Shown here one piece after another: positions 17,979 to 26,548 of a DNA stretch of 64,000 nucleotides. A program made the translations under genes and the position numbers. This DNA comes from Bradyrhizobium sp. AUGA SZCCT0158 (GTDB taxonomy: Bacteria; Pseudomonadota; Alphaproteobacteria; Rhizobiales; Xanthobacteraceae). Positions within the stretch are counted from its first letter, which is position 1. Each line of letters begins with the position of its first letter. Below the pieces are notes generated by a model that saw only the letters and a list, made by a program, of their open reading frames with translations, was not told the origin of the DNA and searched no databases. The stretch lies in contig NZ_JAFCME010000004.1 of the NCBI RefSeq assembly GCF_018130065.1, positions 124,001 through 188,000 of the forward strand, written 5' to 3'.

Positions 17979-18962
17979 TTGCACATTCTTATTCTGGGTG
18001 CCGCCGGCATGGTCGGCCGCAAGCTGACCGAGCAACTGCTGCGCGACGGCCGCCTCGGCAAGCAAGACATCACCCGCATGACGCTGCAGGACGTGGTGGC
18101 ACCCACCAAGCCGGCCAGCTCGATCCCGGTCAACGTCGTTGCCTCCGATTTTGCCGATGCCGGCGCCGCCGCGCCGCTGATTGCCGAACGGCCTGACGTG
18201 ATCTTCCATCTCGCCGCCATCGTGTCGGGTGAGGCGGAGGCCGAATTCGACAAGGGCTACCGGATCAATCTCGACGGCACCCGCTACCTGATCGACGCGA
18301 TCCGTGCGATCGGCGGCGGCTACAAGCCGCGGCTGGTGTTCACGTCCTCGATCGCGGTGTTCGGCGCGCCGTTCCCCGAAAAGATCGGCGACGAGTTCTT
18401 CCATACGCCATTGACGAGCTACGGCACCCAGAAGTCGATCTGCGAACTCCTGATCAACGACTACACCCGCAAAGGCCTGCTCGACGGCATCAGCATCCGC
18501 CTGCCGACGATCTGCGTGCGGCCGGGCAAGCCGAACAAGGCGGCGTCCGGATTCTTCTCCAACATCATCCGCGAGCCGCTGGCGGGCGAGGAAGCGGTGC
18601 TGCCGGTGACCGAAGACGTGCGGCACTGGCATGCCTCGCCGAAATCGGCGGTCGGCTTTCTCATGCACGCGGGCACCATGGACCTCAATGCGATGGGCGC
18701 GCGGCGCAATCTCAGCATGCCCGGGATGTCGGTGACCGTCGGCGAACAGATCGCAGCGCTTGATCGCGTTGCCGGCAAGAACGTCACCGCGCGCATCAAG
18801 CGGGTGCCCGATCCGACCATCATCAGTATCGTGAGCGGCTGGCCGCGCGATTTCGTCACCGACCGCGCGCTCAAGCTCGGCTTCACCACGGCCGAGAAGA
18901 CGTTTGATGACATCATCCGGATTCACATCGCAGATGAACTCGGCGGCAAATTCGCGGCCTGA
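17979..18962 (+). CDS. denD: NAD-dependent epimerase/dehydratase family protein, D-erythronate dehydrogenase-like
   Basis: A 327-residue extended SDR. The Rossmann motif is ILGAAGMVGRKL, and the catalytic pattern is Ser in VFTSSIAVFG with a Tyr-Lys motif YGTQK. The sequence HLAAIVSGEAEAEFDKGYRINLDGT is characteristic of the DenD group, which oxidises D-erythronate or related aldonates. In a sugar-acid locus it may instead act on a pentonate or hexonate, so the symbol is tentative. The start is TTG at 17979, supported by AAGGAG seven bases upstream; the ATG at 17961 runs into a stop. It heads a set with KDG kinase and KDPG aldolase. Confidence 0.82.
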   Translation: MHILILGAAGMVGRKLTEQLLRDGRLGKQDITRMTLQDVVAPTKPASSIPVNVVASDFADAGAAAPLIAERPDVIFHLAAIVSGEAEAEFDKGYRINLDGTRYLIDAIRAIGGGYKPRLVFTSSIAVFGAPFPEKIGDEFFHTPLTSYGTQKSICELLINDYTRKGLLDGISIRLPTICVRPGKPNKAASGFFSNIIREPLAGEEAVLPVTEDVRHWHASPKSAVGFLMHAGTMDLNAMGARRNLSMPGMSVTVGEQIAALDRVAGKNVTARIKRVPDPTIISIVSGWPRDFVTDRALKLGFTTAEKTFDDIIRIHIADELGGKFAA

Positions 18963-18983
18963 CGTGTCGATAAGCGCTGCCGC

Positions 18984-19898
18984 ATGGATGCGGTCATGAC
19001 CGGGGTAGCCTGCATCGGCGAATGCATGGTCGAGCTGAAACAGGCCGAGGGCGGCCTGTTTTCACGTGGCTATGGCGGCGACACGCTGAATACCGCCGTG
19101 TATCTTGCCCGGCTTGGCGTCGGCACGGATTACATCACCGCGCTCGGCGACGATACGCTCAGCGACGAGATGATTGCGGGCTGGGCCGCGGAGGGGGTCG
19201 GCACCACGCGTGTGTCGCGGTTGCCCGGCAAATTGCCGGGCCTCTACATGATCCAGACCGACGACAAGGGCGAGCGTCGTTTCTTTCACTGGCGCGAGAG
19301 CGCCGCCGCACGCAGCCTGATGGATCTGCCGGAGACAGCGGATATCCTGGAGTCGCTCGCGAGTTACGACATCGTCTACCTCTCGGCGATCACGCTGTCG
19401 CTTTACAACGACGCCGGTCGCGGGCGGTTGTTCTCGGGGATCAAGCGCGCGCGGGAAAGCGGCGCGCGTTTTGCCTTCGATACCAACTTCCGCGCCCGCG
19501 GCTGGCCGGATCTGGAGATAGCCCGCACCGTTTATCAGGACGCATTCGATCTCGCCGATATCGTCTTGGCCTCGTCCGAGGATTTGCTACCGCTCTATCC
19601 CGGCGAAACCAACGAGGATCTGCTGGCGCGCATTCCGGGCGGCGAGGTCGTGCTAAAACTTTCCGAACCCGCGAGCATCCTTCGTCTCGACGGCGTTTTG
19701 CATCGGACCCGGGCCGAGCCACTGACGAAACCCGTCGTGGATACCACCGCGGCCGGCGACAGTTTTGCAGCCGCCTACATTGCCGCACGGCTTGCGGGTG
19801 CCGGGCCGGTTGAGGCCGCGCGGGCCGGGCACCGTCTTGCCGGCGTTGTGGTATGTCACCCCGGCGCGATTATTCCGCGCGCGGCGATGCCGGCCTGA
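18984..19898 (+). CDS. kdgK: 2-keto-3-deoxygluconate kinase (PfkB family)
   Basis: A 304-residue sugar kinase of the ribokinase/PfkB family. The N-terminal substrate region is CIGECMVELKQ with YGGDTLNTAVYLARLG, the usual KdgK form. The C-terminal signature DTTAAGDSFAAAY holds the catalytic base Asp259. The reaction is ATP-dependent phosphorylation of 2-keto-3-deoxygluconate to KDPG. The start could be ATG 18984 or 18996; neither has a strong ribosome site. It lies 21 bases after the DenD-like gene and 44 before the aldolase gene, so the three form one unit. Confidence 0.88.
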   Translation: MDAVMTGVACIGECMVELKQAEGGLFSRGYGGDTLNTAVYLARLGVGTDYITALGDDTLSDEMIAGWAAEGVGTTRVSRLPGKLPGLYMIQTDDKGERRFFHWRESAAARSLMDLPETADILESLASYDIVYLSAITLSLYNDAGRGRLFSGIKRARESGARFAFDTNFRARGWPDLEIARTVYQDAFDLADIVLASSEDLLPLYPGETNEDLLARIPGGEVVLKLSEPASILRLDGVLHRTRAEPLTKPVVDTTAAGDSFAAAYIAARLAGAGPVEAARAGHRLAGVVVCHPGAIIPRAAMPA

Positions 19899-19942
19899 TA
19901 TCGTTGGCACACCAGTAACCTAACCTTTCGCAAGGCGTCCCC

Positions 19943-20599
19943 ATGAGCGTGAATGTTACAGCAAGGCAGGAAAAGCTCGCTGACTTGGTGAAGTCCGCCA
20001 CCGTCATCCCGGTGCTCACCATCGAACGGCTGGAACACGCGGTGCCGCTGGCCAGGGCGCTGGTTGCCGGGGGCGTGCGCGTGCTGGAAGTGACGCTGCG
20101 TACGCCGGTAGCGATCGAGGCCGCCAAGGCCATGATCGCGGAGGTGCCGGACGCCATCGTCGGGATCGGCACCATCCTGAACGGCGATGATCTCAAGCGA
20201 ACTGAGGCGCTCGGCGCCAAATTCGGCATCAGCCCGGGTGCGACGCCCGAACTGCTGAAGGCTGCTGCGGCCAGCGACCTGCCGTTTGCGCCGGGTATCG
20301 CGACTGCGTCCGAACTGATGCAGGCGCTGGCGCACGGGCTCGATCTCGTCAAATTCTTCCCGGCGGAACAGTCCGGCGGTATCAAGGCACTGCGTGCGCT
20401 CGCAGGTCCGTTTCCGCATATTCGGGTTTGCCCGACCGGCGGCATTGGCGAGGCCAACGCCGCGGCGTGGCTGGCCGAGCCGAACGTGCTGGCCGTGGGC
20501 GGTTCCTGGCTCTGCCCGGCGGCGGATATCCGGTCCGGCAACTGGGCCGGCATTTCAGCCATGTGCGCGCGGGCGATGAAAACGCTGAAACCGGCGTGA
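19943..20599 (+). CDS. eda: KDPG aldolase
   Basis: A 218-residue class I aldolase that splits 2-keto-3-deoxy-6-phosphogluconate to pyruvate and glyceraldehyde 3-phosphate. The Schiff-base Lys is K137 in DLVKFFPAE, and the catalytic Glu is E49 in RVLEVTLRTP. The phosphate-binding motif CPTGGIGEAN follows. Members of the family may also act on the galacto isomer. The length is normal. It completes the kinase-aldolase half of a semi-phosphorylative Entner-Doudoroff route. Confidence 0.93.
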   Translation: MSVNVTARQEKLADLVKSATVIPVLTIERLEHAVPLARALVAGGVRVLEVTLRTPVAIEAAKAMIAEVPDAIVGIGTILNGDDLKRTEALGAKFGISPGATPELLKAAAASDLPFAPGIATASELMQALAHGLDLVKFFPAEQSGGIKALRALAGPFPHIRVCPTGGIGEANAAAWLAEPNVLAVGGSWLCPAADIRSGNWAGISAMCARAMKTLKPA

Positions 20600-20654
20600 A
20601 GTATTTTTTCCGATAGGGTACAAAACCGTCCGAACCGGAACAGGGAGAACGACC

Positions 20655-21824
20655 ATGACAGCCAGCATCGTGGGATGGGCGCACACGCCATTCGGCAAGT
20701 TCGACGCGGAGACCGTGGAAAGCCTGGTGGTGAAAGTCGCGACCGACGCATTGGCCGATGCCGGCATTTCTGCTGGCGATGTCGACGAGATCGTGCTCGG
20801 GCATTTCAATGCCGGCTTCTCACCGCAGGATTTTACCGCCTCGCTGGTGCTGCAGGCCGACCCCAAATTGCGCTTCAAGCCGACCACGCGGGTGGAGAAT
20901 GCCTGCGCCACCGGCTCGGCCGCGGTGCATCAGGGCATCCGCGCGATTGCCGCAGGCGCGGCCAAGATCGTGCTGGTGGTCGGCGTCGAGCAGATGACGC
21001 GCACGCCGGGTCCGGAGATCGGCAAGTATCTCCTGAAAGCGTCGTATCTGCCCGAGGACGGCGACACCGTCGGCGGTTTTGCCGGGGTGTTCGGCAAGAT
21101 CGCGCAGAGCTATTTCCAGAAATATGGCGACCAGTCCGATGCGCTGGCGATGATCGCGGCGAAGAACCACAAGAACGGCGTTGCGAATCCTTACGCGCAG
21201 ATGCGCAAGGACTTTGGCTATGAGTTCTGCCGTGCCGAGAGCGAGAAGAACCCGTTCGTCGCGGGCCCCTTGAAGCGCACCGATTGCTCGCTGGTGTCGG
21301 ATGGCGCAGCAGCATTGGTGCTGACAGATTCGGAGACCGCCAAGACCATGGGCAAGGCGGTGAATTTCCGCGCCACCGCGCACGCGCAGGACTTCCTGCC
21401 GATGTCCAAGCGCGACATCCTGCAGTTCGAAGGCTGCACGGTGGCCTGGCAGCGCGCGCTGCAGCAGGCCGGCGTCAGCCTTTCCGATCTGTCGTTCGTC
21501 GAAACCCATGACTGCTTCACCGTCGCCGAGCTGATCGAATATGAAGCGATGGGCCTGACGCCGCGCGGGCAGGGCGCCCGTGCTATCAAAGAAGGCTGGA
21601 CACAGAAGGACGGCAAGCTGCCGGTCAACCCGTCAGGCGGGTTGAAGGCGAAGGGCCATCCGATCGGCGCCACCGGCGTCTCCATGCATGTGATGAGCGC
21701 GATGCAGCTGACCGGCCAGGCGCCCGAGGGCATGCAGCTGAAGAATCCAAAGCTCGCCGGCATCTTCAACATGGGTGGCGCCGCGGTGGCGAATTACGTC
21801 TCGGTGCTGGAGCCGGGGAAGTAA
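20655..21824 (+). CDS. Thiolase-family acetyl-CoA acyltransferase
   Basis: A 389-residue thiolase-fold protein, closer to the SCP2/archaeal type than to FadA/AtoB. The nucleophilic Cys is C84 in ENACATGSAA, the His motif is KAKGHPIGATG near the C-terminus, and the expected second C-terminal Cys is replaced in the FNMGGAAVANY segment. It would cleave a 3-ketoacyl-CoA, although a missing second Cys can mean altered chemistry. GGGAGAA precedes the ATG. It opens a CoA-ester cluster that continues with a CoA transferase, acyl-CoA dehydrogenase and a second thiolase-like protein. Confidence 0.85.
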   Translation: MTASIVGWAHTPFGKFDAETVESLVVKVATDALADAGISAGDVDEIVLGHFNAGFSPQDFTASLVLQADPKLRFKPTTRVENACATGSAAVHQGIRAIAAGAAKIVLVVGVEQMTRTPGPEIGKYLLKASYLPEDGDTVGGFAGVFGKIAQSYFQKYGDQSDALAMIAAKNHKNGVANPYAQMRKDFGYEFCRAESEKNPFVAGPLKRTDCSLVSDGAAALVLTDSETAKTMGKAVNFRATAHAQDFLPMSKRDILQFEGCTVAWQRALQQAGVSLSDLSFVETHDCFTVAELIEYEAMGLTPRGQGARAIKEGWTQKDGKLPVNPSGGLKAKGHPIGATGVSMHVMSAMQLTGQAPEGMQLKNPKLAGIFNMGGAAVANYVSVLEPGK

Positions 21825-21828
21825 GTTT

Positions 21829-21949
21829 GTCGTCCCGGCCTTGAGCCGGGACCCATAGCCACCGAACGTTGTTGGTGCAAAAGGTGTCAGCCACCTTACC
21901 CAATCGATAGTACAACGCGGTATGGGTCCCGGCTCGAGGCCGGGACGAC
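21829..21949. repeat. Palindromic intergenic repeat, GTCGTCCCGG type, long form
   Basis: Outer arms GTCGTCCCGGCC and GGCCGGGACGAC with inner GGGACCCATA / TATGGGTCCC enclose about 65 bases. It begins five bases after the thiolase stop codon. Confidence 0.85.
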
Positions 21950-22061
21950 CCGAAGTATCGAGCCCCGCCACGCATACGTCCATACGCCGGACGCCCTTGC
22001 TCTTCGTTTCACCCTGCCGTTACTAGATGGGGAATAAACGACATCCGGGAGCGAATTGGGC

Positions 22062-23264
22062 ATGGGACCACTGAAAGGCATCAAGGTCGTCGACATGACG
22101 TCCGTGCTGATGGGGCCCTTTGCCACCCAGACGCTCGGCGATTACGGCGCCGACATCATCAAGGTGGAATCGCATGATGGCGACGTCACGCGGCAGATCG
22201 GGCCGACGCGGCATCCCGGCATGGGGCCGGTGTTCCTCAACACCAACCGCAACAAGCGCAGCATCTGCCTCGACCTGAAAAAGCCGGCCGGCCGCGATGC
22301 CGTGCTGCGGCTGATCGCGCAGGCCGACGTGCTGGTCTACAATGTGCGCCCGCAGGCGATGGCGCGGCTGCAGCTCGGCTACGACGTGGTCTCGAAAACC
22401 AACCCGCGCCTGATCTATGCCGGCGTGTTCGGTTTTGGTCAGGACGGGCCTTATGCCGCCAAACCCGCTTATGACGATCTGATCCAGGGGGCCACCGCGC
22501 TGCCGGCGCTGATGGCGCAGACCGGCGACGGCGTGCCGCGTTATGTTCCGAATGCTTTGGTCGACCGCATCGTCGGTCTCACCGCGGTCGGTGCGATCTG
22601 CGCCAGTCTTGTGGATCGCGACCGCACCGGGCGCGGCCAGCGCGTCGACATCCCGATGTTCGAGACCATGGCGAGTTTTGTGATGGGCGATCATATGGGC
22701 GGGCTCACTTATGAGCCGCCGCTCGACAAGGGCGGCTACGCCCGGCATCTGTCGCCGGACCGTCGGCCCTACAAGACGTCCGACGGCTACATCTGCGTGA
22801 TCGTCTACAACGACAAGCAGTGGACGAATTTCTTCGCCGCCACCGGCCGCGACGATCTTCGCACCAATCCCAAATTCGCGACCTTTGCCGGCCGCGCCGC
22901 CAACATCGACACGGTGTATGCCGAGCTGGCGCGCATTCTCGAGACCAAGTCCACGGCCGAGTGGACCGCCATTCTCGAAAAGGCCGACGTGCCGGTCATG
23001 CCGATGCATGACCTCGAAAGCCTGCTGCAGGACCCGCACATAACAGCGACTGACTTCGCTCCCGTAATCGATCATCCGACCGAGGGACGTATTCGCAACA
23101 TGCGCTCCTCGGCGCGGTGGTCGGAGACGCCGGTGGAGATGACGCGGCTGGCGCCGCGCCTCAGCGAACACAGCGCCGAGATTCTGCAGGAAGCAGGTTT
23201 TTCGGCAGACGAGATTGCCGCCCTGGTTCGCGACGGCGTCACCAAGGCCGTATCAAACACCTAA
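22062..23264 (+). CDS. CaiB/BaiF family CoA transferase
   Basis: A 400-residue family III CoA transferase that moves CoA between carboxylic acids. The N-terminal GIKVVDMTSVLMGPFATQTL and the segment DIIKVESHDGD are family hallmarks; the catalytic Asp normally follows the LDLKKPAGRDAVLRLI and ADVLVYNVRP region. ATG 22062 is favoured, with GGGAG upstream; a TTG at 22056 is in frame. It probably activates the substrate of the cluster at the expense of another CoA ester. The next gene starts 12 bases downstream. Confidence 0.9.
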   Translation: MGPLKGIKVVDMTSVLMGPFATQTLGDYGADIIKVESHDGDVTRQIGPTRHPGMGPVFLNTNRNKRSICLDLKKPAGRDAVLRLIAQADVLVYNVRPQAMARLQLGYDVVSKTNPRLIYAGVFGFGQDGPYAAKPAYDDLIQGATALPALMAQTGDGVPRYVPNALVDRIVGLTAVGAICASLVDRDRTGRGQRVDIPMFETMASFVMGDHMGGLTYEPPLDKGGYARHLSPDRRPYKTSDGYICVIVYNDKQWTNFFAATGRDDLRTNPKFATFAGRAANIDTVYAELARILETKSTAEWTAILEKADVPVMPMHDLESLLQDPHITATDFAPVIDHPTEGRIRNMRSSARWSETPVEMTRLAPRLSEHSAEILQEAGFSADEIAALVRDGVTKAVSNT

Positions 23265-23275
23265 GGACTGAGACC

Positions 23276-24442
23276 ATGGATTTCGCGCTGTCGGCCAACC
23301 AGGAATCGATCCGCGACGCGATCGGGAAAATCTGCTCGCGCTTTGACGACGCCTATTGGCTGAAGAAGGACAAGGAAGGCGGCTATCCCGCCGATTTCCA
23401 CCGCGCGCTGGCCGATGCCGGCTGGCTCGGCATCTGCATCCCTGAGGAATATGGCGGATCGGGGCTCGGCATCACCGATGCCGCGATCATGATGCGCACG
23501 ATATCGGAGTCGGGCGCCGGCATGTCGGGCGCGTCGGCGGTGCACATGAACGTGTTCGGCCTCAATCCGGTGGTCGTGTTCGGCACCAAGGAGCAATGCA
23601 CGCGCATGCTGCCGCCGATCATCGACGGGCGCGACAAATCCTGCTTTGCGGTGACCGAGCCCAATACAGGGCTCAACACCACGCAATTGAAAACCCGCGC
23701 GGTGCGCAAGGGCGACAAGTATGTCGTCAACGGTCAGAAGGTCTGGATCTCGACCGCCCAGGTCGCCAATAAGATCCTGCTGCTGGCGCGCACCACGCCG
23801 CTGGAAGAGGTGAAGACGCCGACGCAGGGCCTGAGCCTGTTCTATACGGATTTCGACAAGCAGCGCGTCGCCGTGCACGAGATCGAGAAGATGGGCCGCA
23901 AGCCCGTCGATTCCAACGAATTGTTCTTCGAGAATTTTGAAATCCCGGTCGAGGATCGCCTCGGCGAGGAAGGTCGCGGTTTCGAATATATCCTGCACGG
24001 CATGAATCCCGAGCGCATCCTGATTGCGGCCGAGGCCGTCGGGCTCGGCCAGGTCGCGCTGTCCCGGGCCTCGGCCTATGCCAAGAACCGCATCGTGTTC
24101 AATCGCCCGATCGGCATGAACCAGGGTATCCAGCATCCGCTCGCCAAGAACTGGATGGAGCTGGAAGCCGCGTGGCTGATGGTGCTCTCGGCCGGCTGGC
24201 AGTATGACCAGGGCATGCCGTGCGGCCCGGCCGCCAATGCCGCCAAATATCTCGCCGCCGAAGCCGGCTTCCATGCCTGCGAGCAGGCCGTCATGACTCA
24301 TGGCGGTTTCGGCTACGCCAAGGAATATCACGTCGAGCGTTACTTGCGGGAATCCCTGATCCCGCGCATCGCCCCGATCAGCCCGCAGCTCATCCTCAGT
24401 TTTATCGCCGAGAAGGTGCTGGGCCTGCCGAAGTCGTATTGA
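23276..24442 (+). CDS. Acyl-CoA dehydrogenase, helix-G glutamate type
   Basis: A 388-residue FAD enzyme that introduces an alpha,beta double bond into an acyl-CoA. The FAD-binding motif CFAVTEPNTGLNTT and WISTAQVANK are present. The usual catalytic Glu near the C-terminus (YEGTNEI in most members) is replaced by RIAPISPQLIL. A Glu at residue 246 in HGMNPERILIAAEA matches the place of the catalytic Glu of isovaleryl-CoA dehydrogenase, so activity is likely retained. The start is ATG 23276, tightly behind the CoA transferase. It acts in the same pathway as its neighbours. Confidence 0.85.
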   Translation: MDFALSANQESIRDAIGKICSRFDDAYWLKKDKEGGYPADFHRALADAGWLGICIPEEYGGSGLGITDAAIMMRTISESGAGMSGASAVHMNVFGLNPVVVFGTKEQCTRMLPPIIDGRDKSCFAVTEPNTGLNTTQLKTRAVRKGDKYVVNGQKVWISTAQVANKILLLARTTPLEEVKTPTQGLSLFYTDFDKQRVAVHEIEKMGRKPVDSNELFFENFEIPVEDRLGEEGRGFEYILHGMNPERILIAAEAVGLGQVALSRASAYAKNRIVFNRPIGMNQGIQHPLAKNWMELEAAWLMVLSAGWQYDQGMPCGPAANAAKYLAAEAGFHACEQAVMTHGGFGYAKEYHVERYLRESLIPRIAPISPQLILSFIAEKVLGLPKSY

Positions 24443-24467
24443 AGATGAATTCCAGGCCTCTCTCCTC

Positions 24468-24572
24468 GTCATTCCGGGACGCGCCACTTGGCGCGGGCCC
24501 GGAATCCATCGATCCAGAGGCGATAGCGGCGAAATGGATTCCGGGCTCGCGCTTCGCGCGCCCCGGAATGAC
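24468..24572. repeat. Palindromic intergenic repeat, GTCATTCCGGG type
   Basis: The ends GTCATTCCGGG and CCCCGGAATGAC are inverted copies, and two further GC-rich arms with GGAATCCAT / ATGGATTCC lie inside. It is a third repeat family distinct from the GTCGTCCC and CATTGCC types. It lies inside the CoA cluster just upstream of the second thiolase-like gene. Confidence 0.75.
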
Positions 24573-24590
24573 GATGGGGCGGTTGTCACC

Positions 24591-25727
24591 ATGAGCTTCA
24601 TCACCGGCGTCGGACTGACATCCTACGGCAAGCACGAAGGCTCGTCCTCGCTCGATCTCATGAGCAAGGCGGCGGAGATGGCGATTGCAGATGCCGGGCT
24701 GAAGCGCTCCGAGATCGACGGCATCCTCTGCGGCTACTCAACGGTTTCGCCGCACATCATGCTGGCGACCGTGTTTGCCGAGCATTTCGGCATCCAGCCG
24801 TCCTACGCCCACGCCGTGCAGGTCGGCGGCGCCACCGGGCTGGCGATGACCATGCTGGCGCATCATTTGGTCGATGCGGGAATCGCAAAACATGTGCTGG
24901 TGGTCGGCGGTGAGAACCGCCTGACGGGGCAAAGCCGTGACGCCTCGATTCAGGCGCTGGCGCAGGTCGGCCACCCCGACTATGAGGTGACGCTGGGTCC
25001 GACGATCCCGGCCTATTACGGCCTCGTCGCGTCGCGCTACATGCACGAATACGGCGTCACCCAGGAAGATCTCGCCGAATTCGCGGTGCTGATGCGCGCG
25101 CACGCGCTGACCCATCCCGGCGCCCAATTCCATGAGGCGATCACGGTCGCCGACGTGATGGCGTCGAAGCCGGTGGCAATGCCGCTTAAGCTGCTCGACT
25201 GCTGCCCGGTGTCCGATGGCGGCGCGGCGTTTGTGATCAGCCGCGAGCGCACCGGTTCAACCGGCGTCAAGGTGCGTGGCGCCGCCCAGGCACATACCCA
25301 TCAGCATGTCACGGCGGCACCGGCCTTGAGCGAGCTCGGCGCCGAGATTTCGATCGCGAAAGCCAAAGCCGCATCCGGCATTGCGATCTCCGACGTGCGC
25401 TATGCGGCCGTCTACGACAGCTTCACCATCACGCTGGCGATGCTGCTGGAGGATCTCGGCCTTGCCAAACGCGGCGAGGCCGCAGCAAAGGTGCGGGCAG
25501 GGCATTTTGGCCGCGACGGCGAGGTGCCGCTGAACACCCATGGCGGTCTGCTGAGTTACGGCCATTGCGGCGTCGGCGGCGCGATGGCGCATCTGGTCGA
25601 AACCCATCTGCAGATGACGGGGCGCGCTGAAAATCGCCAGGTTCGAGATGCCTCGATCGCGCTACTGCACGGCGACGGCGGCGTGCTGTCGTCGCATGTC
25701 AGCATGTTCCTGGAGCGGGTGCGATGA
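24591..25727 (+). CDS. Cys-less thiolase-fold protein, Ltp2/lipid-transfer-like
   Basis: A 378-residue thiolase-fold protein. At the place of the nucleophilic Cys (CATG in true thiolases) it has GATG, with Gly80 in QVGGATGLAM. The C-terminal region keeps GHCGVGGAM (His325, Cys326) and ends HGDGGVLSSHVSMF. Proteins of this kind, such as steroid-degrading Ltp2, pair with a DUF35 partner and catalyse retro-aldol cleavage of beta-hydroxyacyl-CoA rather than thiolysis. The gene overlaps the DUF35 gene by four bases (ATGA), which supports a complex. ATG 24591 is used; the frame upstream is repeat DNA. Confidence 0.8.
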   Translation: MSFITGVGLTSYGKHEGSSSLDLMSKAAEMAIADAGLKRSEIDGILCGYSTVSPHIMLATVFAEHFGIQPSYAHAVQVGGATGLAMTMLAHHLVDAGIAKHVLVVGGENRLTGQSRDASIQALAQVGHPDYEVTLGPTIPAYYGLVASRYMHEYGVTQEDLAEFAVLMRAHALTHPGAQFHEAITVADVMASKPVAMPLKLLDCCPVSDGGAAFVISRERTGSTGVKVRGAAQAHTHQHVTAAPALSELGAEISIAKAKAASGIAISDVRYAAVYDSFTITLAMLLEDLGLAKRGEAAAKVRAGHFGRDGEVPLNTHGGLLSYGHCGVGGAMAHLVETHLQMTGRAENRQVRDASIALLHGDGGVLSSHVSMFLERVR

Positions 25728-26074
25728 ACGCGGATTGGACCAAGGGCGGCGAAGGCATCGTCTATCAATCCTGCGCCGCCTGCGGGAAGGTGCAATATTT
25801 CCGTCGCAGCTTTTGCGCAGCCTGTGGCGCGCCTGATCCGGTGGAGAAATCCGCAAGTGGGAGAGGGACGGTCTACGCGACCTCGCTGGTATGCCGCGCC
25901 GCAACGCCGGAGACCCGCGCGCACGTTCCCTACAATATTTTGCTGGTCGATACGCCGGAAGGCTTTCGCATGATGGCCCATGGCGACCACGATCTGGTCA
26001 TTGGCGATCAGGTCAGCGCGACCTTTCAGCCATTCGCCGGGCGGCTGATTCCGTATTTTGCAAAAGAGAAATGA
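25724..26074 (+). CDS. DUF35 zinc-ribbon/OB-fold protein
   Basis: A 116-residue partner protein. Four Cys at 17, 20, 31 and 34 (CAACG and CAACG spaced by ten residues) form the rubredoxin-like zinc ribbon, followed by an OB fold (GRGTVYATSLVCRA; LIGDQVSAT-like VIGDQVSATFQPF). DUF35 proteins bind to thiolase-fold subunits and help place acyl-CoA. The start overlaps the stop of the upstream gene as ATGA, so the two are translationally coupled. A terminator-like inverted repeat follows at 26089. Confidence 0.87.
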   Translation: MNADWTKGGEGIVYQSCAACGKVQYFRRSFCAACGAPDPVEKSASGRGTVYATSLVCRAATPETRAHVPYNILLVDTPEGFRMMAHGDHDLVIGDQVSATFQPFAGRLIPYFAKEK

Positions 26075-26088
26075 AGCTGCAAAGCTCC

Positions 26089-26134
26089 GAAGCAATCCAG
26101 AGTGACGCGGAACGGATGTTTTCTGGATTGCTTC
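26089..26134. repeat. Inverted repeat with GAAGCAATCCAGA arms
   Basis: Perfect 13-bp arms GAAGCAATCCAGA and TCTGGATTGCTTC are separated by 20 bases and begin 15 bases past the DUF35 stop codon. It resembles a dispersed intergenic repeat and may also end transcription, although the T-run is weak. Confidence 0.7.
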
Positions 26135-26164
26135 GTAACGCTTCTACACACAAAGCGCGCGGTT

Positions 26165-26266
26165 TCACCGCGCGTAGAAGATGACGCTGGCGATGACGAG
26201 CATTGCCGTCACCGCCAGCATTTGCGCAAGCGCCTCCGAGGCCGCCCTTTTGGTGGCTTGCTTCAT
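26165..26266 (-). CDS. Short membrane protein (33 aa)
   Basis: A 33-codon frame with a good ribosome site (AGGGAGAAAGC directly before ATG 26266). The product begins with a basic amphipathic part, MKQATKRAASEALAQ, and continues with one hydrophobic helix, MLAVTAMLVIASVIFYAR. This is the pattern of small inner-membrane proteins that bind larger complexes. A GC-rich hairpin (GCGCGCGGT / ACCGCGCG) overlaps its stop codon and could end the transcript. It is antisense-free and lies alone between two + strand genes. No homologue is recalled. Confidence 0.6.
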   Translation of the reverse strand: MKQATKRAASEALAQMLAVTAMLVIASVIFYAR

Positions 26267-26356
26267 GCTTTCTCCCTAGACTCGGGCATGACTCATCGCT
26301 GCGTGACAAGCACGCTGGACGGTCTATGATTTTTACTCGGAACACCCCGCGACGAG

Positions 26357-26390
26357 TATTCGCTTTGATTGAGTCCCCACTCAGCGAATA
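26357..26390. promoter_or_regulatory. Nested inverted repeat upstream of the CMD-family gene
   Basis: Arms TATTCGCT (26357-26364) and AGCGAATA (26383-26390) enclose a second palindrome TGAGTCCCCACTCA. It lies about 160 bases before ATG 26549 in a gap with no gene. It may be an operator or an RNA hairpin; nothing in the sequence decides. The rest of 26267-26548 shows no recognised feature. Confidence 0.45.
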
Positions 26391-26548
26391 TCGACCGTGC
26401 CAAGTTTGAACAGCAATGCGGCGGCATTTTGGCTCAGGCGCAGCCGGATTTTGCGCGCGTGGTGGCGATTTCCGAGCATCGCCTGGTTGATCCGCCGGGA
26501 GCCGCAAGGCATGATCCGCCTGCAAAATCAAAGAAAACAAGGTGAGAA

